A stretch of DNA of 64,000 nt from contig NZ_JARXRO010000014.1 in assembly GCF_029887935.1 (NCBI RefSeq), positions 239,685 through 303,684 of the forward strand, read 5' to 3'. Position 1 is the first letter of the stretch. Each line of letters starts with the position of its first letter. Source of the stretch: Luteimonas kalidii (lineage in GTDB: Bacteria; Pseudomonadota; Gammaproteobacteria; Xanthomonadales; Xanthomonadaceae). This document shows positions 58,191-64,000 of the stretch, piece after piece. Position numbers and translations under genes: made by a program. Below the pieces are notes generated by a model. It ran no database searches. It was given only the letters and a program-made list of their open reading frames with translations, and had not been told where the DNA came from.

Positions 58191-58784
58191 TCAGTCCGCG
58201 CCGCGGGGCATGTAGGGCGCCGTCCCGGTGTCGTGGTCGGTCGCGTCGCGCACCGCCGTCACGCCCGGCACCTTCTCCATCAGCGTGCGCTCGATCCCCT
58301 GCTTGAGGGTCACGTCGACCATCCCGCAACCATGGCAGCCGCCGCCGAAGCGCAGCACCACCACGCCGTCGGCGGTCACTTCCTGCAATGAAACGTGGCC
58401 GCGATGGGTGGCGAGCTGCGGGTTGATCTCCGATTCGATCAGCCAGCGCACGCGTTCGACCATCGAGGCCGATTCCGCGGGCACCTCGCCCTTGATCTTC
58501 GGCGCGCGGATCTGCAGCTGGCCGCCGGTGGCGCGCGACTCGTAATCGATCTGCGCCCCGTCCAGGAACGGCGCGCTGGGCGCGTCCAGCCACAGGGTGA
58601 AGCCGTCGCAGTCGATCGACCACTCGTCGCCCCGCAGCTCGTCGGGTTCGGCGAACTCGAGCCGGACGTCGGCCTTGGGCGTGCCCGCGTGCACCGCGGC
58701 CAGGCGCACGCCGAGGCCGGGCAGTGCCTCGCGCTCGATCAGTTTGCGGAAATGCGCCTGGGCGTTGTCGGAGATCTGGATCAT
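58191..58784 (-). CDS. nfuA: Fe-S biogenesis protein NfuA
   Basis: A 197-residue carrier of [4Fe-4S] clusters. The N-terminal A-type-like domain ([18 protein letters not shown]) lacks the usual Cys. The Nfu domain carries the cluster Cys pair in [13 protein letters not shown] (about residues 150-156). Length and start are standard. It is divergent from phhB; TAGAAT on the minus strand at 58806-58811 may be its -10 box. Confidence 0.95.
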   Translation of the reverse strand: MIQISDNAQAHFRKLIEREALPGLGVRLAAVHAGTPKADVRLEFAEPDELRGDEWSIDCDGFTLWLDAPSAPFLDGAQIDYESRATGGQLQIRAPKIKGEVPAESASMVERVRWLIESEINPQLATHRGHVSLQEVTADGVVVLRFGGGCHGCGMVDVTLKQGIERTLMEKVPGVTAVRDATDHDTGTAPYMPRGAD

Positions 58785-58908
58785 GTTCGCTTCCGGGTTT
58801 GGACTATTCTAGGCCCAGCCCTGCGTGATGCCCGCACGCCACGCCGCGGCGGGTGCCCCTGCACACGATCCGTTCATGCGTGCCCAGCCCCCACAGGAGA
58901 CCCCCGCC

Positions 58909-59250
58909 ATGTCGGACCTCGTCCCCCTCGTCCAGGCCCATTGCCTGCCGCGCCGCGGCGTCGAGCACCGTCTCGGCGAGGCGCGCGTGCGCGAACTGTT
59001 GCCGGAAGTGCCCGGCTGGGAACTGGCCGAGAACGGCCGCGCGCTGACCCGCACCTTCCGCTTCGACGACTACCACCGCACCATGGCGTTCGTGAACGCG
59101 CTGGCCTACATCGCCCATCGCGAGGACCATCATCCCGACCTCGGCGTGCACTACGACCGCTGCGTGGTGCGCTACTCCACCCACGATGTCGGCGGGCTGA
59201 GCGAGAACGACTTCATCTGCGCGGCCAAGACCGACGCGCTGGCGGCGTGA
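58909..59250 (+). CDS. phhB: 4a-hydroxytetrahydrobiopterin (pterin-4a-carbinolamine) dehydratase
   Basis: A 113-residue enzyme that regenerates the pterin cofactor of aromatic amino acid hydroxylases. The catalytic motif is [21 protein letters not shown], and [16 protein letters not shown] precedes it. AGGAG lies 9 bases upstream of ATG 58909. Convergent with rluC, 12 bases away. Phenylalanine hydroxylase itself is not in the window. Confidence 0.94.
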   Translation: MSDLVPLVQAHCLPRRGVEHRLGEARVRELLPEVPGWELAENGRALTRTFRFDDYHRTMAFVNALAYIAHREDHHPDLGVHYDRCVVRYSTHDVGGLSENDFICAAKTDALAA

Positions 59251-59262
59251 CCCCGGCGGGCC

Positions 59263-60240
59263 TCAGGCCAGACGGTCCAGGGCCTCGACCAGTTCCGGCA
59301 CCAGCGGCGCGTTGAGCACGTAGGGCACCCGCCCCGCCTCGAGCGCGAATTCCAGCGAAGCCGCGTGCAGGAACAGGCGTTTGAGCCCGGCCTGCTCGCG
59401 CAGGCGCCGGTTGACGGCGGGATCGCCGTACTTGTCGTCGCCTGCCACCGGATGCCCGATATGTCCGGCATGGACGCGGATCTGGTGGGTACGGCCGGTT
59501 TCGATCCGTACCTCGCAATAGGAGTGTCCGCCCCGGCGCTCGAGCACCCGGAAATGGCTCAGCGACGGCTTGCCATCGGGCTGCACCTGGACGTGGCGCT
59601 CGCCGCCCTGGCGCAGGCCCACGTGCAGCGCCGCGTCGACGCTCATCACCCCGTCGGGCATGCGCCCGGCCAGCAGGGCCAGGTAGCGCTTCCGGATCGA
59701 GCCGCCGCCGGCGCGGGGATCCTCGCGCATCAGCGCCTGCAGCTCACGCAGGGCCGAGCGCTTCTTGGCCACCACCATCAGGCCGGAGGTGTCCCGGTCC
59801 AGGCGGTGTACCAGTTCCAGCGGCTCGCCCGGACGCAGCGCGCGCAGGGTCTCGATCACGCCGAAACCGATCCCGCTGCCGCCATGGCTGGCGATGCCGC
59901 TGGGCTTGCTGATCGCCAGCAGCCGGGCGTCCTCGAACACGATGCTCGCCGCAAGCGCCTCCAGCAGGCCCCGGGCCGGCGCGCCGCGGTCCGCGGGCTC
60001 ACCCAGGCGGACCGGCGGGATCCGCACCTGGTCGCCGGCCTGGAGACGGGTCTCGGGTTTGGCCCGCCCTCCGTTCACGCGCACCTGGCCGCTGCGCACG
60101 ATCTTGTAGACCAGCGACTTCGGCGCCCCCTTGAGCTGGGACAGCAGGAAGTTGTCGAGCCGCTGGCCGGCACGTTCTCCGTCCACCGGGACGGTGCGTA
60201 CGCCGCCGGTCGGGGCGGGCTGGGACCGGGCGTCATTCAT
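59263..60240 (-). CDS. rluC: 23S rRNA pseudouridine synthase RluC
   Basis: A 325-residue synthase modifying U955, U2504 and U2580 in 23S rRNA. An S4 RNA-binding domain comes first (QRLDNFLLSQLKGAPKSLVY), then the catalytic Asp in LVHRLDRDTSGLMVV and the RTHQIRVH motif. ATG 60240 gives standard length. It is divergent from rne, as in E. coli and other gammaproteobacteria. Confidence 0.96.
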   Translation of the reverse strand: MNDARSQPAPTGGVRTVPVDGERAGQRLDNFLLSQLKGAPKSLVYKIVRSGQVRVNGGRAKPETRLQAGDQVRIPPVRLGEPADRGAPARGLLEALAASIVFEDARLLAISKPSGIASHGGSGIGFGVIETLRALRPGEPLELVHRLDRDTSGLMVVAKKRSALRELQALMREDPRAGGGSIRKRYLALLAGRMPDGVMSVDAALHVGLRQGGERHVQVQPDGKPSLSHFRVLERRGGHSYCEVRIETGRTHQIRVHAGHIGHPVAGDDKYGDPAVNRRLREQAGLKRLFLHAASLEFALEAGRVPYVLNAPLVPELVEALDRLA

Positions 60241-60678
60241 TCTCGGGCTTTATCTGATACACTCGGCGGGCGAGATAAGGTGCTGATTTCGCTGGAAGAT
60301 CCCGGGCCGAAAGCCCGCCTTCCGCGAGACCCGGGCCAGTACGCGGCCACCGCCCTCGGGGCGGCCATGTTAGCGGCTGGACGGCAGTCCCGGATATCGC
60401 CCGTTGCGAAGGCAGCGGTGCTGAACATGTCCCGCGCGGCGCGAGAGCCGGCCCCGACAGGCCGTCCCGAGGCAGCCGCCGGCCCTGCAACACTTTTTTG
60501 ATTGAAGCGCTCCCGCGGTCCGCCGTGGTGTCGTAGCGCTGGAAACCCGGGATCGCCGCTGCGCTTGCGCGGCTGGCGGCCAACCGAAGCTCCAGGCGAA
60601 ACGCCCCGGCGTTCCGCGCGCCTGCTCCCGCTCGCCTGAACGAGGCACGGGGCAGCGGACAGCGCAAGGAACGCAACC
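60241..60678 (+). promoter_or_regulatory. Divergent rluC/rne region with a long rne leader
   Basis: No gene is seen in these 438 bases. An AT-rich island, CTTTATCTGATACACT (60248-60263), may hold promoters for both genes; no canonical hexamer pair stands out. A T6 run at 60494-60499 lies in the middle. The E. coli rne mRNA has a long leader by which RNase E controls its own message; a similar role is inferred. Confidence 0.5.
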
Positions 60679-63600
60679 ATGAAGCGAATGCTCATCAACG
60701 CCACGCAGGCCGAAGAACTGCGCGTGGCCATCGTCGACGGCCAGTCCCTGTACGACATCGACATCGAACAGCCGTCCCGCGAACAGAAGAAATCCAACAT
60801 CTACAAGGGCCGCATCACGCGGCTCGAACCGTCCCTCGAGGCGGCCTTCGTCGAATACGGTGCCGAGCGCCACGGCTTCCTGCCGCTGAAGGAAATCTCC
60901 CGCGACTACTTCCAGGCCGGCGCCGACCACCGCTCCGGCAACATCAAGGAACTCCTGCGCGAAGGCCAGGAAGTCGTGGTCCAGGTCGACAAGGAAGAGC
61001 GCGGCAACAAGGGCGCCGCCCTGACCACGTTCATCTCGCTGGCCGGCCGCTACATGGTGCTGATGCCGAACTCGCCCACCGCCGGCGGGGTCTCGCGCCG
61101 GATCGAGGGCGACGACCGCGCCGAGCTGAAGAAGGCGATGGACGCGCTGGCCATCCCCGACGAGATGGGCGTGATCATCCGCACCGCCGGCGTCGGCCGC
61201 GACGCCGAAGAGCTGCAGTGGGACCTGGACTACCTGCTGTCGATCTGGCGCGCGATCGCCGAGGCCGCGCTCAGCAAGCCCTCGCCGTTCCTGATCTACC
61301 AGGAATCGCGCCTGATCACCCGCGCCCTGCGCGACTACATGCGCGCCGACATCGGCGAGATCCTGGTCGATACCCCGGAGATGTACGACGAGGCGCGCGA
61401 CTTCGTCGAACAGGTGATGCCGCACAACCTGCGCAAGCTCAAGCACTACACCGACGACGTCCCGCTGTTCAACCGCTACCAGATCGAATCGCAGATCGAG
61501 GCGGCCTACGAGCGCACGGTGCGCCTGCCCTCGGGTGGCGCGCTGGTGATCGACCAGACCGAAGCCCTGACCGCGATCGACGTCAACTCCGCGCGCGCCA
61601 CCAAGGGCGCCGACATCGAGACCACCGCGTTCAACACCAATCTGGAGGCGGCCGAGGAGGTCGCGCGCCAGATGCGGCTGCGCGACCTGGGCGGTCTGGT
61701 GGTGATCGACTTCATCGACATGGATTCGAGCAAGCACCAGCGCGAGGTCGAGGGCAAGCTGCAGAACGCGCTCAAGTACGACCGCGCCCGCGTGCAGCTG
61801 GGCCGGATCTCCAAGTTCGGCCTGCTGGAGATGAGCCGCCAGCGCCTGCGCGCCAGCCTGGGCGAATCGAGCCAGATCGTCTGCCCGCGCTGCGAGGGCC
61901 ACGGTCGCATGCGCAGCGTCGAATCGCTGAGCCTGTCGATCATCCGCGTCGCCGAGGAGCACGCGATGAAGGACAACACCGGCCAGGTGCTGGTGCAGGC
62001 GCCGGTGGAAATCGCCAACTACCTGCTCAACGAAAAGCGCGGTGCGCTGGCCGAGATCGAGAAGCGCCACGACGCGCCGATCGTGATCGTCGCCGACGAA
62101 CAGCTGCACACCCCGCATTACGAGGTCACGCGCATTCGCGAGAACGAGCTGGGCGAGGAAACCGCCCGTCCGAGCTACCAGCGCGGCACGCCGCGCAAGG
62201 TGGCGACCATCGCGCTCAACAAGAACAACCTCAACATCCCCGCACCCGCGGTCACCAACGTGCGTCCGGCGCAGCCTGCGCCGGTCCGCGAGCCGCAGCC
62301 CGAGCCTGTGGCGGTCGAAGCCCCCGCCCCCGCGCCCGTTGCGGTCGCCGCGCCGGTTGCGACCGGCGGCCTGATGGGTTGGGTGAAGCGCCTGTTCGCC
62401 ACTGAACCCGCGACCGCACCTGCCCCGTCGCCGCGCGCGACCCAGCCCGCGCGCGAGACCCGCGGCAACCGCAGCGAACGCAGTGGCGAGCGCGGGGAAC
62501 GTGGCGAACGCGGCGGACGTCGCGAGCGCAGCGGCAAGGGCGCGCGTCGCGAGCCCGGCGCCCAGTCGCCGGCCGCGGCACAGAAGGAGCCCCGCCAGGG
62601 CCAGGGCCAGGGCTCGCGGACTCCGTCCGCGCGCCAGGCGTCGGCGGCGCAGGCCGGCCAGCCTCAGGCACCGAAGAAGCAGAAGTCCGCGTCGCGGGGG
62701 CCGAAGCCCTCCGATCCGGCGGAGGCGACCGTACCCGAGACCGCCGCGCCCGGACTCGAACCCGTCAGGACGCCGACCGCGCCGGAGCAGGCTGCCGCTG
62801 CAGTCGCGGCTGCGGCCGCGACGCATGAAGCGATGACCGCAGACCCGACGGACGCAGTGGCTGAAGAGACGGCGCCCGCCGACGCACCCGAGTCCACCAA
62901 CAGCGAAGACGGCGCGACCGCCGGCCGTCGCCGTCGCGGACGCCGGGGTGGCCGTCGCCGTCGCCGCGGCACCGGCGAAGCCGGCACCGGCAACGGCACC
63001 GACGGCACCAGCGAAGCGGGCGATCAGGACGACGACGGCCAGGACGAGGCCGAGGCGGCCGCGGCCTCGCTGGCACGCCGCACGCAGCCGGAGTTCGAGT
63101 TCGACGATCCGGCGACGACGCCTTCCACGCCGTCCACCTCCCCGGAACGGACTGAGCGTTCCCCGGAGCGGACCGCAGTGGCCGCCACCGAGGCGGCGCG
63201 CACCGGCGATTCGATGTCCGATCGTAGTAGCGAGGCGCTCCGCGCGCCTTCCCCCGCATCGCAGCCGGCGCGCGATGATCGCGCCGTCGCGACCGGCACT
63301 GCCGGGCCGACCGACGGGCTCGCGTCTGTGGAGGCGTCGACGATGGGCGACACCGGAGCAACTGCTCCCACGCCCGAGAGGCAGGCGCCGGCCACGGCGC
63401 CCGCAGCGGTCGCAGCGGTCGATCCACCTGCGAGCGAGCCGGACGCCGTTGCGCCGGTCGGCATGCCGGTCGCGGCTGGTGTCGATGCGGAACCGGCCGA
63501 CACAGGTCGCAACATGGCCGCGACACCCGAGCCCGGGACCGCACGGTTCGCCACGGCCGAGGTCGAGCCGGCGGAAGCCGCGGCTGCGGCATCCGCCTCG

Positions 63601-63798
63601 CTCGATGCAGAGCGGACGGCGGTCGCACGACCCTCAGCGCCCGGCCTGTTCGATGCGCCCGCGCCGGTCGCGCCGACGCCGGCCTCGCCCGCGACCGAGG
63701 CGGCCGATGCCCTGGCTGCGGAAGAAAGCGCGAACGATCCGCGCGACAAGGACGAGGCGACCGACGCCACGACCGACACCGGCACACGCAACGCGTGA
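60679..63798 (+). CDS. rne: Ribonuclease E
   Basis: A 1039-residue endoribonuclease that starts mRNA decay and processes rRNA and tRNA. The N-terminal half (about 1-520) holds the S1 domain ([20 protein letters not shown]), the catalytic Asp residues in [11 protein letters not shown] and [11 protein letters not shown], and the zinc link [10 protein letters not shown]. The second half is a long disordered Ala/Pro/Arg tail; an Arg-rich RNA-binding block ([15 protein letters not shown]) lies near residue 760. No degradosome binding site is obvious. AAGGAAC lies before ATG 60679. Confidence 0.96.
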   Translation: MKRMLINATQAEELRVAIVDGQSLYDIDIEQPSREQKKSNIYKGRITRLEPSLEAAFVEYGAERHGFLPLKEISRDYFQAGADHRSGNIKELLREGQEVVVQVDKEERGNKGAALTTFISLAGRYMVLMPNSPTAGGVSRRIEGDDRAELKKAMDALAIPDEMGVIIRTAGVGRDAEELQWDLDYLLSIWRAIAEAALSKPSPFLIYQESRLITRALRDYMRADIGEILVDTPEMYDEARDFVEQVMPHNLRKLKHYTDDVPLFNRYQIESQIEAAYERTVRLPSGGALVIDQTEALTAIDVNSARATKGADIETTAFNTNLEAAEEVARQMRLRDLGGLVVIDFIDMDSSKHQREVEGKLQNALKYDRARVQLGRISKFGLLEMSRQRLRASLGESSQIVCPRCEGHGRMRSVESLSLSIIRVAEEHAMKDNTGQVLVQAPVEIANYLLNEKRGALAEIEKRHDAPIVIVADEQLHTPHYEVTRIRENELGEETARPSYQRGTPRKVATIALNKNNLNIPAPAVTNVRPAQPAPVREPQPEPVAVEAPAPAPVAVAAPVATGGLMGWVKRLFATEPATAPAPSPRATQPARETRGNRSERSGERGERGERGGRRERSGKGARREPGAQSPAAAQKEPRQGQGQGSRTPSARQASAAQAGQPQAPKKQKSASRGPKPSDPAEATVPETAAPGLEPVRTPTAPEQAAAAVAAAAATHEAMTADPTDAVAEETAPADAPESTNSEDGATAGRRRRGRRGGRRRRRGTGEAGTGNGTDGTSEAGDQDDDGQDEAEAAAASLARRTQPEFEFDDPATTPSTPSTSPERTERSPERTAVAATEAARTGDSMSDRSSEALRAPSPASQPARDDRAVATGTAGPTDGLASVEASTMGDTGATAPTPERQAPATAPAAVAAVDPPASEPDAVAPVGMPVAAGVDAEPADTGRNMAATPEPGTARFATAEVEPAEAAAAASASLDAERTAVARPSAPGLFDAPAPVAPTPASPATEAADALAAEESANDPRDKDEATDATTDTGTRNA

Positions 63799-63808
63799 GG
63801 TCGACCTG

Positions 63809-63836
63809 CGCGCACCCGCCATCGTGCGGGTGCGCG
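63809..63836 (+). terminator. Hairpin after rne
   Basis: An 11-bp stem CGCGCACCCGC / GCGGGTGCGCG with a 6-base loop starts 11 bases after the rne stop. No T run follows, so it may be a Rho-type or 3'-protecting structure. Confidence 0.5.
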
Positions 63837-63965
63837 TCAGGCACGCACCCGCACGAGCTGTCCGCGGCGCCTGCTGGCTGCCCGACCGATCCATCGTGCA
63901 GCCGCGCACGGGATTGCAGGCGCATAAACCCACGTTGGGGCCGCCTGGACGCCCAGCGATCGCGG

Positions 63966-64000
63966 CTACAGCACCTGCGACGGATCCACCAGCCCGTACT
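63966..64000 (-). CDS. Possible C-terminal end of a minus-strand gene (partial)
   Basis: The last bases, read on the minus strand, encode YGLVDPSQVL and then TAG. The residue mix looks like a real protein end, and the frame is open to the window edge, but eleven codons cannot identify a gene. The 150-base gap between it and the rne hairpin shows nothing else. Confidence 0.3.
   Translation of the reverse strand, partial: YGLVDPSQVL

Overview
The window is a compact, very GC-rich stretch of a gammaproteobacterial chromosome, almost certainly from the Xanthomonadaceae/Lysobacteraceae (Luteimonas, Lysobacter or a close relative; the genus is inference). The basis is gene order and protein style: ndk-rlmN-pilF-rodZ-yfgM-bamB-der, rpsA-ihfB-lapA-lapB followed by sugar-polymer genes, nfuA beside a proline-rich membrane protein, and a reversed-domain FadB next to FadA. 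No phage, transposase, CRISPR array, rRNA or tRNA was seen, so this is core chromosome with a few accessory genes.

Layout. 1-8.7 kb: the 3' end of ppsA, a small secreted protein, an MscS channel, orn, a DUF2721 protein, tadA with an aldo/keto reductase, and the purine genes guaB-(small membrane protein)-guaA. 9-14.6 kb: a heme-copper oxidase cluster on the minus strand (subunit II, a fused subunit I-III, two small membrane proteins, CtaG) with a HemJ-like gene inserted on the opposite strand. 14.6-21.6 kb: folD, a DUF1244 protein, a secreted DUF2272 protein, and the molybdopterin genes moeB, moeA and mobA downstream of der. 21.9-27.1 kb: bamB, yfgM, rodZ, pilF, rlmN and ndk, nearly all overlapping or touching. 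27.3-31.6 kb: a PsrA-like TetR regulator with its own palindromic operator, then fadB and fadA. 31.7-40 kb: galU, a WbpM/PglF-type dehydratase, a WecA-type glycosyltransferase, lapB, lapA, ihfB, rpsA and cmk. 40.1-43.5 kb: rpmJ with a clear promoter and terminator, a small periplasmic protein, aguA and aguB (putrescine from agmatine), and a GNAT acetyltransferase. 43.5-47.3 kb: a TetR regulator flanked by mirrored operator copies, an alpha/beta hydrolase, a TraB-family protein and a CPBP protease. 47.4-55.1 kb: an adaptor plus two RND permeases. 55.4-56.3 kb: two c-type cytochromes. 56.5-63.8 kb: a proline-rich transmembrane protein, nfuA, phhB, rluC and rne.

How the parts work together. Several blocks are translationally coupled through 1-4 base overlaps (guaA with its neighbour, ctaC-ctaDE, moeA-mobA, bamB-yfgM, rodZ-pilF, galU-dehydratase, RND1-adaptor, the two cytochromes). 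The most informative regulatory sequences are an ATCAAAC-N4-GTTTGAT palindrome before the tetR-fadB-fadA operon, a 26/29-base inverted element bracketing the second tetR gene, three stem-loops in the rpsA leader, and strong intrinsic terminators after rpmJ, after the cytochrome pair, and between fadA and galU. I found no obvious new defence or metabolic system. The best candidates for undescribed biology are the tetR/hydrolase unit, the asymmetric RND pair, a secreted six-cysteine protein that resembles actinobacterial spore-associated proteins, and the envelope-spanning protein next to nfuA.
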